Shown here in pieces: positions 44,508-53,905 of a DNA stretch of 62,281 nucleotides; within the stretch, counting starts at the first letter, position 1, and each line of letters begins with the position of its first letter. The notes beneath the pieces are model-generated. The model did no database searches. It was not told the origin of the DNA and was given only the letters and a program-made list of their open reading frames with translations. The position numbers and the translations under genes were made by a program. Source of the stretch: Bacillota bacterium (lineage in GTDB: Bacteria; Bacillota; UBA5301); the NCBI GenBank assembly GCA_012735535.1, contig JAAYHC010000068.1, forward strand, positions 1 to 62,281, given 5' to 3'.

Positions 44508-45944
44508 TCAACTCTCCAAACCGGTTGTTCTATCACCATCACTAGATTTCTCCAGTGAAGAACCATTTCCTTTTATCGCTTTGCGGCTCAAACTAAAACC
44601 GATACCATCAGGGGCAAACTCGAGGAAGTCTATAGTGGTTAAAGAATATTCTGTGGTTTCTTTAGTAAAATACAACAAAATCGCAGTATAAGGGGTTCCA
44701 GCTTCTTTTTGTAAACCTCGAATTCCTTCTGCCCCAGTAGAGCCGGGATTAACGATTACCGTCTCCCCCGCCTTGGTCCAGCCGGCCTTGTGACTATGGC
44801 CGGTCAAGATAAGCGGAGCATAGCCGGCAAGTTCCTGGGCAACTCGGTGATTATGCACCACCAGAAAATCAAGTTCGATGCCAGCCACTTGGTCACGCAA
44901 GAACTCCGTATACTCGCTCAATTCTTCGGGTAGTGAAATCACATCATTACCGTCGGCGGCCGGATCCGGCCAGCCGGCGACCTTTAAACCGGCAATCTCG
45001 GTGCTGCCGTCAAGGACTATGACATTATCGATTTGCCGCATTTTCTTGATGATTTCCGGGGAATCATGATTGCCGGGAACCCACAGGTAACGCACGTTTA
45101 AGTCGGCGATAGCCGACACCAAGCTCGCCTCCAGCGCGGTACCAAAATCCGAGGTATCACCGTTATCGACAACCAAGTCGACCTGAAACTGTTCAATGAT
45201 CCCTTTAACCATCTGGTAACCGGCCGGATTATTATGAATATCACTTATGTTCAGCACCACCAGATCATCCGGATTTTTGCCGGCGTTAACCAAGTCGGAA
45301 GCAGCCTGGGCCCGGGCGCTCAGAGTCTGAATACTTTTGGCCATCTGGTTGAGCTGTTCGCTCCAATCATCGAGACCGGAAATAGCGCGCTGTACAAAAG
45401 AGATCATCCAAGGCGCATACTCCATCATCCCGGTGAAACGCGGACTTTCCAAAGCGGCCAGGTCAAAACTGGTATAGCTAAGAATGATCAAACCGGAGCT
45501 AAGCGCCACTCCTATCAGTAAACCCAGCAGGGCGCTTTGCCATCGGCGGGGTCCGACCAGTAAAAACCCGATCAGGCCGGCAAAGGCCGAAATGATTAAT
45601 ACTCTTGCGATTAATTGCCGGGCGGCTGCTTCGGCGATCACCGTGAGATCTTGATATAATTTCGCTTGCGGCTGTTCATGAGTTAATGATTCTTGTAAAG
45701 CCCGTAGATCAATGGCATCCAGGGTTAACTCGATCAGCACCGGACCTCGGTGCGTTTTGGCTTCAATTGCCCCGACCGGAGGGAGCATAATCCGGGTTCC
45801 ACCGGTGTAGGGGGTTAATTTGACCTCAGCAACAGTGGTAAAGGGCGGGATTGGTATGGCGACGGCTGAGAAATAGTTGATCGCAACAATGATGAAGACA
45901 AGAGCTACCAATCCGGGAACGACCCAGCGAAGCCAGTTTTTCAT
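44508..45944 (-). CDS. Membrane metallophosphoesterase
   Basis: A 478-residue protein with one N-terminal membrane helix (7-26), an outside segment (28-105), two helices (about 110-130 and 137-158) and a C-terminal calcineurin-like domain. The five metal motifs are visible: ISDIHNNP, VDNGDTSDF, PGNHDSP, VVHNHRVA and GHSHKAG. Similar proteins are found in soil Clostridia and Actinobacteria. Substrate unknown. Confidence 0.85.
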   Translation of the reverse strand: MKNWLRWVVPGLVALVFIIVAINYFSAVAIPIPPFTTVAEVKLTPYTGGTRIMLPPVGAIEAKTHRGPVLIELTLDAIDLRALQESLTHEQPQAKLYQDLTVIAEAAARQLIARVLIISAFAGLIGFLLVGPRRWQSALLGLLIGVALSSGLIILSYTSFDLAALESPRFTGMMEYAPWMISFVQRAISGLDDWSEQLNQMAKSIQTLSARAQAASDLVNAGKNPDDLVVLNISDIHNNPAGYQMVKGIIEQFQVDLVVDNGDTSDFGTALEASLVSAIADLNVRYLWVPGNHDSPEIIKKMRQIDNVIVLDGSTEIAGLKVAGWPDPAADGNDVISLPEELSEYTEFLRDQVAGIELDFLVVHNHRVAQELAGYAPLILTGHSHKAGWTKAGETVIVNPGSTGAEGIRGLQKEAGTPYTAILLYFTKETTEYSLTTIDFLEFAPDGIGFSLSRKAIKGNGSSLEKSSDGDRTTGLES

Positions 45945-45966
45945 CCTCCCCCTCCTTCATACCGAG

Positions 45967-46440
45967 CTACAATTCTGCCAACAACAAACGTAACACCGCC
46001 TCAGTCGCCTGGTGCTTAATACCAATTCGGTCACCCATAAATAACTGACGACTACTGACGACCCCTCGCGGTCCGGCCAAGCCGAGATAAACCAGTCCAA
46101 CCGGCTTGTCCGCTGTCCCGCCACCAGGGCCGGCGATCCCTGAAGTAGCTAAGCCATAGGTTGCGCCGGTTAACCGCCGGACCCCCAAGGCCATCGCTTC
46201 AACCGTTTCGGCACTTACAGCCCCTTTCGTGGCCAGCAGATCAGGGCTGACACCCAAGATGGAGATTTTCAGCTCGTTACTGTAAGCCACGACTCCGCCA
46301 AGGTAATAGGCCGAGCTCCCGGGCCGATTGGTGATGATATGAGCTACCAGGCCGCCCGTACACGATTCGGCGGTAGCCACTGTTGCTTGACGACTTGCTA
46401 AACGCTCGGCCAATATGCTACTGAGCTGATCAAAATCCAT
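45967..46440 (-). CDS. pncC: Nicotinamide-nucleotide amidase (CinA C-terminal)
   Basis: Deamidates NMN in pyridine nucleotide salvage. A 157-residue stand-alone CinA C-terminal domain: ATAESCTGGLVAHIITNRPGSS, then VVAYSNELK, GLATSGIAGPGGGTADKPVG. The N-terminal CinA domain is not encoded here. ATG 46438-46440 has GGAGG eight bases upstream. In other Firmicutes cinA precedes recA; here ThpR and the phosphoesterase lie between. Confidence 0.92.
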   Translation of the reverse strand: MDFDQLSSILAERLASRQATVATAESCTGGLVAHIITNRPGSSAYYLGGVVAYSNELKISILGVSPDLLATKGAVSAETVEAMALGVRRLTGATYGLATSGIAGPGGGTADKPVGLVYLGLAGPRGVVSSRQLFMGDRIGIKHQATEAVLRLLLAEL

Positions 46441-46469
46441 TACCACTACCTCCCTGTCGGAAAACTCCG

Positions 46470-47972
46470 CTATGCAGCGCTGCTGTTTTGCTGTATTAAC
46501 TCCCGGATGAAGGAGCCGCTAATCTTCTCCTCCGCCAGCAGGCGATCAGCACAACAACGCAAGATATCTCGGCGTTCGGTTAGTTCGCGCCGCACTTCAT
46601 CTTCCAACGCCCCGACAATATTATGCACCGTCCGATAGACTATGGTTTCCGGCAGGTCCGCCAGAATGACCGTGCCGAGCTCGGACATCCCACTGGCAAT
46701 CATCTGTTTGGCTAATCCGACCGCTTGCTGTAGATCATTCTGGCACCCGGTACTGCGCATCCCCAACATCAGTTCCTCTGCAACCGCACCGGCTAAGGCG
46801 ATTTTTATCTGGTTAGCCAGGTCGGCTTTGGTGTAAAGGTACTGATCATCCCGGGGTGCTTGGCGCATATAACCCAAAGCCTTGCCGCGTGAAGTGATTG
46901 TGACCGAAGAAACCGAACCAGGGACGGCCAACTCGCTTGCGATTGCATGTCCGGATTCGTGGAGCGCGATCCGTTCCAATTCGTCCGGTCCCGGCCGTCG
47001 ATCGAGTTTCTCGCCTAAGATCACTTTATCTACGGCTTCCCGGAAATGCCGATTACAGATCGTTTTACTCTGTTCGCGCATCGCCAGAATCGCGGCCTCA
47101 TTCACCAAACTCTCCAGGTGGGCGCCGCTAAACCCGAAAGTTTCCCGGGCCAGTTGGTCTAAGTCTACCTCCGGATCGACCGGCTTGCCGGCTACATGAA
47201 TCTTGAGGATCTCGAGACGACCTAGCCGGTCAGGAAGCTCAACTTTAACGATCCGGTCGAATCTGCCAGGGCGCATTAACGCATCGTCCAAGAGGTCGGG
47301 CCGGTTAGTCGCCCCGAGAACGAGAACGCGCACATCTTCGTCGGAAGCGATCCCGTCCATCTCGACGAGCAGCTGGTTGAGGGTTTGGCCATACTCGTGG
47401 TGATTTGTATTCGTCCCACGCTTTCCGCCCAGGACCTCCAACTCGTCAATGAAGATAACCGCACTGTTCTTTCCCGCTCGTCGGGCAGCTTCCCGGGCTT
47501 CTTGAAACAGTTTCCGCACCCGCTGGGCGCCGACACCGGCATACATCTCGACAAACTCGCTGCCGGAGGCTGAGATAAATACCGACTGTGTATAATGTGC
47601 ACCGGCTTTGGCCAACATAGTTTTACCCGTTCCCGGCGGACCGGTCAACAATATCCCCTTCAAGGGACGAATACCTAGCTTTTTGACCTGGGCTTCGTTT
47701 TTTATGAAATCGAGAGCCTCCAAAAACTCGCGTTTGGCTGCCTCTTGTCCGCCAATATCAGCAAAGCTCACGCTTTGACGCTGTTTGCTCCGGCTATCGG
47801 CGGCGATCCGAAAACGTTTTTTGGTGCCAAGGCCGGATAAATCGCGGCGCAAAATCAGGTAAAACAGCCCGCTGATCGCTGCCAAGACCAAAACCGGCGT
47901 AATATCAAACCCTTGCCAAGCTAAAAAACTTATCAGCCCTAGAAACGCTCCAACCGCTACTGAAATGCGCAT
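46470..47972 (-). CDS. FtsH-like AAA protease, reduced
   Basis: A 500-residue AAA protein with two N-terminal membrane helices (about 2-19 and 26-42) without the ~75-residue outside domain of FtsH. The AAA core has GPPGTGKT (about 110), VIFIDELEVLGG, and RPGRFDR. The protease domain has HESGHA and the third ligand in CQNDLQQA, so it should be active. It differs from housekeeping FtsH in the loop (SVFISASGSEFVEMYAGVGA is conserved though). SD GGGGTGAG. The neighbour 5 bases upstream may be a partner. Confidence 0.85.
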   Translation of the reverse strand: MRISVAVGAFLGLISFLAWQGFDITPVLVLAAISGLFYLILRRDLSGLGTKKRFRIAADSRSKQRQSVSFADIGGQEAAKREFLEALDFIKNEAQVKKLGIRPLKGILLTGPPGTGKTMLAKAGAHYTQSVFISASGSEFVEMYAGVGAQRVRKLFQEAREAARRAGKNSAVIFIDELEVLGGKRGTNTNHHEYGQTLNQLLVEMDGIASDEDVRVLVLGATNRPDLLDDALMRPGRFDRIVKVELPDRLGRLEILKIHVAGKPVDPEVDLDQLARETFGFSGAHLESLVNEAAILAMREQSKTICNRHFREAVDKVILGEKLDRRPGPDELERIALHESGHAIASELAVPGSVSSVTITSRGKALGYMRQAPRDDQYLYTKADLANQIKIALAGAVAEELMLGMRSTGCQNDLQQAVGLAKQMIASGMSELGTVILADLPETIVYRTVHNIVGALEDEVRRELTERRDILRCCADRLLAEEKISGSFIRELIQQNSSAA

Positions 47973-47977
47973 TTATC

Positions 47978-48508
47978 TCACCCCTTCCCCATTTGTGCTA
48001 AGGAGACAATCTGATATGTTTTGTCAGATCCGGCAGCCAGCTCAATTAAGAGCTGTTCTCTGCTCAGACTGACTTGTGAAGCTATTCCGTATTCCGTTTC
48101 CAGCTCTGCCAGGACCTTTGGAATGGTGGTATAAGCCCCGGTAGCCACGGATTCCTGGACGGCCAACTCTAAAATCACGGCCGCCTTCTCAAGCTCTGCC
48201 GGCAGCTCCTTACTTTCGCAGATCCGAAATGCAAAACGACCCGGATCGTCTATCGTTGCCGCCGCCTCCATGATTTGGGGCCAAATAGTTGTAATATCGC
48301 CATCCGGCGATAAGGTTAAGTTGACCACCACTTCGCCTTTGTCGGTGCTGAGCTCTAACTGCTCTACCCCGTCAATACCGCCGATTTTCTGAAGAAACGG
48401 CTGCACGATTTGGGTTTTTTGATAAAAGAAATTCGTGGTCCACAACAATCCGCTGACAATCAGAAATGATGCGACCCCGACAAGAAGTTTTTGCACTCGT
48501 CCGGGCAT
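47978..48508 (-). CDS. Unknown membrane-anchored protein
   Basis: A 176-residue protein with one N-terminal membrane helix (about 8-27) and an extracytoplasmic domain of mixed alpha/beta pattern. No known motif. ATG with GGAGGAGG SD. It is the first gene of the operon that ends with recA-recX, 5 bases before the FtsH-like protease, which suggests they work together. Confidence 0.55.
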   Translation of the reverse strand: MPGRVQKLLVGVASFLIVSGLLWTTNFFYQKTQIVQPFLQKIGGIDGVEQLELSTDKGEVVVNLTLSPDGDITTIWPQIMEAAATIDDPGRFAFRICESKELPAELEKAAVILELAVQESVATGAYTTIPKVLAELETEYGIASQVSLSREQLLIELAAGSDKTYQIVSLAQMGKG

Positions 48509-48549
48509 GAAGTTTTCCTCCTCCCATTCTCCCCATTAACCCGAAGATC

Positions 48550-48558
48550 ATTATAACA
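48550..48558 (-). promoter_or_regulatory. Extended -10 promoter of the recA operon
   Basis: TGTTATAAT on the minus strand is an extended -10 (TGN plus TATAAT at 48550-48555). A matching -35 is not visible: the region is taken by the pgsA terminator. Confidence 0.5.
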
Positions 48559-48571
48559 TAGCTACAGGAAG

Positions 48572-48612
48572 AAAAACGCCGCTTTCTCCAAGTAATACGA
48601 GGAAAAAGCGGC
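48572..48612 (-). terminator. Terminator after pgsA
   Basis: GCCGCTTTTTCC and GGAGAAAGCGGC pair over 12 positions with one mismatch and are followed by GTTTTTC on the minus strand. Confidence 0.8.
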
Positions 48613-48635
48613 ATAATGTGCTGAGAATGGGATAA

Positions 48636-49166
48636 TTAATTTCCAGAGCCGCGAGGTTCCTGAAAAACCGGCGCTGCCTTCGCAAAATAGTCGATTCCGG
48701 ACCAAACCGTGATGGCTACTGCCAGCCATAGCAGTGCCTGGTTACCCGGAAAGTCTATTAAAACGGCGACGATGGCTACGATTTGAGAAATTGTTTTTAA
48801 CTTGCCTAACTTACTAGCCGAAAGCACCATCCCTTCGGCGGCCGCGACCAAGCGCAAGCCGGTAATTGCGAACTCACGGCCGAGGATAAGCATGGCCACC
48901 CAAGCGGAAACCCGGTCCAGTTGGATCAAGGAGACTAGAGCCGCCGTGATCAGCAATTTATCCGCCAGCGGATCCAGGAGGATGCCTAAACGAGTCACTT
49001 CATTGCGGCTCCGAGCGAGATAGCCGTCGAGGCCGTCGGTGGCGGCTGCGAGAATAAAGACGGCAGCCGCTAATAGGGCTCCGTACTTTATATTAACCAG
49101 TAAAAAGACCATGAACACAGGAATTAACATGATTCGCGCTGTGGTAACCATGGTCGGCAAGTTCAT
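48636..49166 (-). CDS. pgsA: Phosphatidylglycerophosphate synthase
   Basis: Joins CDP-diacylglycerol and glycerol-3-phosphate for phosphatidylglycerol. The CDP-alcohol phosphotransferase motif DG-x2-AR-x8-G-x3-D-x3-D is complete (DGYLARSRNEV...GILLDPLAD). Five or six membrane helices. ATG 49164-49166 has GGGAGG nine bases upstream. In the cobO-rimO-pgsA operon; rimO-pgsA is a common Firmicute pair. Confidence 0.95.
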   Translation of the reverse strand: MNLPTMVTTARIMLIPVFMVFLLVNIKYGALLAAAVFILAAATDGLDGYLARSRNEVTRLGILLDPLADKLLITAALVSLIQLDRVSAWVAMLILGREFAITGLRLVAAAEGMVLSASKLGKLKTISQIVAIVAVLIDFPGNQALLWLAVAITVWSGIDYFAKAAPVFQEPRGSGN

Positions 49167-49182
49167 CTGCCTCACCTCCCGA

Positions 49183-50529
49183 TTAGTCTTCTACTATGGC
49201 TGACAATATCTGGCTATCAGCATCTGTAATTCGTACTCGCACAATCTCGCCCACTTGCGGCAAACGCTCACCCGGTTTAACCTGACAACTGAAGACGGCA
49301 TCAATCTCCGGCGCTTCAAACTTGCTGCGACCGGTGAAGAGCTGTTCAGAAGGTACAACCGACTCCACTAAAACAGTCTCCAAGGTGCCAACCCGCAATT
49401 GGTTCTGTTCGGCTGCAATAACCGCCTGCAAATCAGTGAGCCGGTGCATGCGTTCGCGCGCGATTTCGCTCGGCACCTGATCCGGTAAGGTGGCAGCTTT
49501 GGTTCCTTCTTCCGGGTAGAAGGTGAAGACGGCAAGTTGATTAAACTTGACCTCATCAACAAATTCGAGCAACTCGGCAAACTCGGCCTCAGTTTCGCCG
49601 GGATACCCCACGATGAAAGTGCTATGCAGCGCCACCCGCGGGAGGTGCCGGCGGATCTGTTCGATCAAACGCAGGTATCTGCTCCCTCCGCCGCTACGCC
49701 CCATGCTGCGCAAGATGCGTGGTGAAATATGTTGGAGGGGTAAATCCAGATACGGACAGACCTTCGGTTGCTGGGCCATTACAGTGAGTAGCCGGTCATC
49801 AACCAGTTCAGGGTAAGCATATAAGAAGCGAATCCAGGCCAACTCCGGAATATCGGCCAACTGATTCAGCAAGTTGGGTAAGAGCGAGCGTTGGGCCAGA
49901 TCTAAGCCATAAGCGGTTGTATCCTGTGCTACCAAAATGATTTCTTTAACCCCCTGGGCAACCAAGGCTTCAGCCTCGGTTACGATCTCTTCGATCTGGC
50001 GCGAACGTAGCGGCCCGCGTATAGTCGGAATAACACAATAACTGCAGCGGCGTGGACAGCCTTCGGCCACTTTCAAGTATGCGCTAGGCCCCGGTTGTAA
50101 GGAGACTCTCGGTAGGTTCGTCCGGTAACCGGAGGCGAGTTGATAAGACTCGGGGCGCCCTCCGGCCATCGCTTGTTCTAAAATCATGGCAATTCGCTCA
50201 TACTCACCAGTCCCCACAAAGCCATCCACTTCGGGAAACTCAGCCGCTAAGTCACGTTGATATCGCTGGCTAAGACATCCTGCCACGATCAAGCAGCTCA
50301 GCTTCCCGGATTCTTTATAAGCGATCAACTCGAGGATGGCTTCGATATTTTCCTCGACCGCCGGCTGAATGAAGCCGCAGGTATTAATAATTGCTGCTTC
50401 CGCCTGATCCAGCGATTCACAAATCCGGTGGCCCGCGCGGCTAAGATATCCGGCCATGTGCTCGGAGTCCACCGCGTTTTTGGCGCATCCCATGGTGGTA
50501 ATGTAAATATTGATAGTGGTTCCCTCCAT
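49183..50529 (-). CDS. rimO: Ribosomal S12 methylthiotransferase
   Basis: A radical-SAM enzyme methylthiolating Asp of ribosomal protein S12. N-terminal MTTase domain (MGCAKNAVDSE; NTCGFIQPAVEE), SAM cluster CPRRCSYCVIP, and a C-terminal TRAM domain (about 375-440). Two starts are possible: ATG 50527-50529, with no SD but 12 bases after the cobO stop, and ATC 50512-50514, which lies eight bases after GGAGG and exactly where homologues begin (I-N-I-Y-I-T-T-M-G-C). Confidence 0.95.
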   Translation of the reverse strand: MEGTTINIYITTMGCAKNAVDSEHMAGYLSRAGHRICESLDQAEAAIINTCGFIQPAVEENIEAILELIAYKESGKLSCLIVAGCLSQRYQRDLAAEFPEVDGFVGTGEYERIAMILEQAMAGGRPESYQLASGYRTNLPRVSLQPGPSAYLKVAEGCPRRCSYCVIPTIRGPLRSRQIEEIVTEAEALVAQGVKEIILVAQDTTAYGLDLAQRSLLPNLLNQLADIPELAWIRFLYAYPELVDDRLLTVMAQQPKVCPYLDLPLQHISPRILRSMGRSGGGSRYLRLIEQIRRHLPRVALHSTFIVGYPGETEAEFAELLEFVDEVKFNQLAVFTFYPEEGTKAATLPDQVPSEIARERMHRLTDLQAVIAAEQNQLRVGTLETVLVESVVPSEQLFTGRSKFEAPEIDAVFSCQVKPGERLPQVGEIVRVRITDADSQILSAIVED

Positions 50530-50541
50530 TAAATCAAGATC

Positions 50542-51057
50542 TTAAAACTCAATCCCGGCTAGTGCCTGGCGGCCGGTGGAATAATCGTGCTTGACTTCTA
50601 TCAACTCGGAGACGATATCCGCTGCCTCAATAATCTCGGAAGCAGCCCCCCTACCGGTCAAAACAAGGTGAACAGGGCCTCGTTTGGCAATTAGCTCCAA
50701 TACATCTGATACAGCAATCAACCCGAGCGAGGTAGCGACATTGATCTCGTCTAAAACCAGCATTTGGTAGCGACCGCTCTCCAACGCTGCCTTGGCCTGC
50801 CGCAGGGCTGTGGCAGCCAATTCATAGTCTCGCGACTGCGGCTGGCTAATGATGAAACCCTCTCGGCCGCAAGGAATGATTTCGATGTTGGGCAAATGGC
50901 GTAAAGCCTTGTGTTCACCGCCATTGGCGCCGGATTTGAGGAATTGGAAGATCAGCACTTGCCCGCCTTGTCCGGCTTGGCGTAAAGCCAAACCAAGCGC
51001 AGCGCTGGTCTTGCCTTTACCGTTGCCGGTGTAAACTATAACCAGCCCATTTTGCAT
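50542..51057 (-). CDS. cobO: Corrinoid adenosyltransferase
   Basis: Adds the adenosyl group to cob(I)alamin precursors (CobA/BtuR family). P-loop GNGKGKTS at 11-18; ESGRYQMLVLDEINVA is the second family motif. The 171 residues are normal. No other cobalamin genes or riboswitch lie nearby. Start ATG with GGAG nine bases before. Confidence 0.93.
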   Translation of the reverse strand: MQNGLVIVYTGNGKGKTSAALGLALRQAGQGGQVLIFQFLKSGANGGEHKALRHLPNIEIIPCGREGFIISQPQSRDYELAATALRQAKAALESGRYQMLVLDEINVATSLGLIAVSDVLELIAKRGPVHLVLTGRGAASEIIEAADIVSELIEVKHDYSTGRQALAGIEF

Positions 51058-51167
51058 TTACATCAACTCCGAATGATTGAGCATTCAATACCCGGTACAC
51101 TAACTCCTCTTCATGAAAGCTGTCTCTTATATTAGGGAACAATACCGCTTGTGAGGAGGAAGTATCG

Positions 51168-52979
51168 TTGGAAATTATTATCACGCAACCGTTATTACGT
51201 GGAAGCACTCGTTTTCAACCCGGACAAGTGCTGAAAGCAGAAGACCGCAGTCTATATCAGGAGGCCCAGATACCGGAGGCAAATGAACTGTCTTTCAAAA
51301 TATATGTCCATAAGGAGGGATATCGTTACCTGCGGCAGCTCATCAGAACCGGCTCGGCAGTAAGCTGGGATCTTTTCTCATTAGCTCAATGGGCCTACCA
51401 ACTTAGTTTAAAGGCCACCGAGCAAAAGCTGATCGCGCTGGAACATTTAAAAGACATTTGGCGACGCTCCGGCGTCCTGTACTACCAACACCAACTGAAT
51501 ACGGCCTACCGGGTGATCAATGAGTTTCACGGCCGAGCGATCTTAGCTGATGAAGTCGGACTCGGGAAAACCATTGAAGCCGGCTTAGTACTCAAAGAAT
51601 ACCTCCTCCGCAAAATGGTGCGCAAAGTTCTGATCCTAACACCGGCTTCCTTGTGTCGTCAATGGCAACAAGAATTGCGGGAAAAGTTCGATATTAGCGC
51701 CTGGATCGCCAAGCGACCGTGGGATTGGCAGACTAATGACTTATTGATTGCCTCGTTGGACTTAGCCAAGCATGGAGCAAACCGACAAGCGGTCTTGAGC
51801 CAAGCGTATGATTTGGTAATTGTGGATGAGGCACATAAACTAAAAAACGAACACACTCAGAACTGGCAATTGGTCAATGCGCTGAGCACCAAATACCTAC
51901 TCTTATTGACGGCTACCCCGGTGCAGAATAATCTAAAAGAACTCTACAATTTGATCACTTTATTAAAACCAGGCCAGCTTGGGACTTTTCGCGAGTTTAA
52001 AAAGGCTCACATCACCTCAGACCGGAAACCGCGGGATTCAGAAAAACTAAAACGTCTGCTCAAAGAAGTCATGATCCGCAATCGCCGAACCGATGCCGGG
52101 ATCAATCTTCCCCGTCGGATTATCAGATCAATTCCGATAGAACTATCCGAGGCTGAACGCGCGTTATATCAGGAAATTACCCGGTATATACGGGAAAAAA
52201 CGCGCCGCCTTGGACTACAAGCCGGCTTACCCCTAATCACTTTGCAGCGCGAGGTTTGCTCCAGTCCGATGGCTGCCGCGTATACATTGGCGCGGATGCA
52301 TCGAAAAGCTGATCCGGAGGATCAACCGGAACTCTATCGACTGCTGGAGCGGGCAGTTGCCATTACAGCGCCGAGCAAGGCCAAGATTTGCTTGGAGCTA
52401 ATTAGAGAGCATCGCGACAAAGTGATTATCTTCACCGAGTATCGGGCCACTATGAACTATTTGTTGCAATTCTTCTTTGAGCAAGGCTACCAAGTTGTCG
52501 GCTTCGACGGCTCTCTTTCAGCCGGTCGCAAGCAGTGGGCAGCCCACCTATTCCGCAACAAGGTGGATATCATGGTTAGTACCGAATCCGGCGGTGAAGG
52601 ACTGAATTTTCAGTTTTGTAATGCGATGATCAACTATGATTTGCCTTGGAATCCGATGCGCTTAGAACAACGTATCGGCCGGATTCATCGGCTCGGTCAG
52701 ACCCGGGATGTTTCAATCTTTAATCTTTCGACAACAGATACCGTTGAAGCCCATCTCCTACGCTTGCTTGACGAAAAAATCGCCATGTTCAACATGGTTA
52801 TCGGCGATATAGAGGCACTCTTCGGTACACAGGGAGCTCTTAGATCTTTTGAAACCGAGCTGTACCAGGCGGTGCTGCAAGCGGAAAATGACGAAGAGCT
52901 GAGGCAAAACTTTGAACGGTTAGCCCAAACAGTCCGTGAAAAAAGACAACAATTGCGGGAGGAAGCATGGATTCTTTAA
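51168..52979 (+). CDS. SNF2-family helicase (YqhH-like)
   Basis: A 603-residue SNF2 ATPase. Motif I is DEVGLGKTIEAG (128-139), motif II VDEAHKLKNE, motif III LLTATPVQNN, and motifs V-VI GGEGLNFQ and QRIGRIHRLGQ. The N-terminal ~100 residues are a small extra domain. It looks like B. subtilis YqhH and the bacterial RapA-like group. Start TTG with GAGGAGGA SD. It overlaps the next gene by 13 bases, so both are made together. Confidence 0.88.
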   Translation: MEIIITQPLLRGSTRFQPGQVLKAEDRSLYQEAQIPEANELSFKIYVHKEGYRYLRQLIRTGSAVSWDLFSLAQWAYQLSLKATEQKLIALEHLKDIWRRSGVLYYQHQLNTAYRVINEFHGRAILADEVGLGKTIEAGLVLKEYLLRKMVRKVLILTPASLCRQWQQELREKFDISAWIAKRPWDWQTNDLLIASLDLAKHGANRQAVLSQAYDLVIVDEAHKLKNEHTQNWQLVNALSTKYLLLLTATPVQNNLKELYNLITLLKPGQLGTFREFKKAHITSDRKPRDSEKLKRLLKEVMIRNRRTDAGINLPRRIIRSIPIELSEAERALYQEITRYIREKTRRLGLQAGLPLITLQREVCSSPMAAAYTLARMHRKADPEDQPELYRLLERAVAITAPSKAKICLELIREHRDKVIIFTEYRATMNYLLQFFFEQGYQVVGFDGSLSAGRKQWAAHLFRNKVDIMVSTESGGEGLNFQFCNAMINYDLPWNPMRLEQRIGRIHRLGQTRDVSIFNLSTTDTVEAHLLRLLDEKIAMFNMVIGDIEALFGTQGALRSFETELYQAVLQAENDEELRQNFERLAQTVREKRQQLREEAWIL

Positions 52980-53905
52980 AAGCAGCCCACGATCAAGAAG
53001 TAGCCTCGTTTGTCTGTGCTTTTTACCGGCTCTACCGCGCGAAGATTGATACAGATGGTCGGGTAGTCAGAGTCAGCCTCGATGATGCTTTGGCCAAAGA
53101 ACTAGATGGGCAGTGGGCCCGCGGCTATGAACTTGAATTTGTTTTTCGGGAGCAGGATCTGAGGGAACGAGAAACTGCCGAATTAGTCACCCTCGGCAGC
53201 TATCGATTTCATTATCTAGTCCAATTGGCACTACAAAAAGGATTATTCTGTCAAATTGCCCTCTCCCCTGAATCTATCCCGGCGCAACCGAGGCTTCCGC
53301 TGGCTCGACCAGGTGAAAAATACTACCGGCTACATGCGCGCATCACCTACCGGCCTAGCCTGGCCATTACTTTTACCAGTGCCTTTTCTGGTGAACGACG
53401 CTGGGAGGAAAGCAAGACTTTCATTATCGACCGAATTAACGGAAGAGTGTGTGAACTGGTCTGGGAAAAAATCGGCGGTTACGTACAAGACCTACTACCT
53501 GAACACACCAAGCATCTCAAGAAGCCAAAGCTTAGTTTGAAAAAAGCTTACACTCGACTCGAGAAAGCGGCTCTTGATTGGTTACTCGCCCACGATCAGG
53601 CCTGGACAATGATTGCCAAGCAAAAACTCGCGACCGAAGAAGCCGAGCTCAATGAGTATTATCGCAAGAAATTACAAGAAGAAGCGGCGCTTAACCCGGA
53701 AGCAGCGGCTCAGCTCCGCCAGATTTGGCAAGTTCGCCTCAAGGAACAACAAGAACGGTTTGCGCCAAAAGTAATGGTGCGACCGGTGCAATATGCGGTG
53801 GTGGCGGTACCGGAGGCCGAAACTGTTTATCTGCGTACCGGCCGCTTCACTGAAACGAAAATCTGCACCCGCATAACCCCTTTTTATGCGGAAACAACAG
53901 ACTGA
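52967..53905 (+). CDS. YqhG-like helicase partner
   Basis: A 312-residue protein of unknown function. The N-terminal 170 residues are alpha/beta; residues about 185-265 form a charged coiled coil (EEAELNEYYRKKLQEEA...), and the C-terminus is a beta-rich tail. Placement behind an SNF2 gene and length resemble B. subtilis YqhG, which pairs with YqhH. ATG with GGGAGGAAGC SD. The 3' end overlaps the convergent rpe gene by 22 bases. Confidence 0.7.
   Translation: MDSLKAAHDQEVASFVCAFYRLYRAKIDTDGRVVRVSLDDALAKELDGQWARGYELEFVFREQDLRERETAELVTLGSYRFHYLVQLALQKGLFCQIALSPESIPAQPRLPLARPGEKYYRLHARITYRPSLAITFTSAFSGERRWEESKTFIIDRINGRVCELVWEKIGGYVQDLLPEHTKHLKKPKLSLKKAYTRLEKAALDWLLAHDQAWTMIAKQKLATEEAELNEYYRKKLQEEAALNPEAAAQLRQIWQVRLKEQQERFAPKVMVRPVQYAVVAVPEAETVYLRTGRFTETKICTRITPFYAETTD

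Noticed and set aside
42882-48570. SOS (LexA/DinR) box for recA
   Set aside because: No CGAAC-N4-GTTCG-like site seen in the short gaps or at the operon head; absence by eye only.
51058-51167. Cobalamin riboswitch before cobO
   Set aside because: Only 110 bases separate cobO from the helicase gene, and no B12 box (GCCACTG) is seen.
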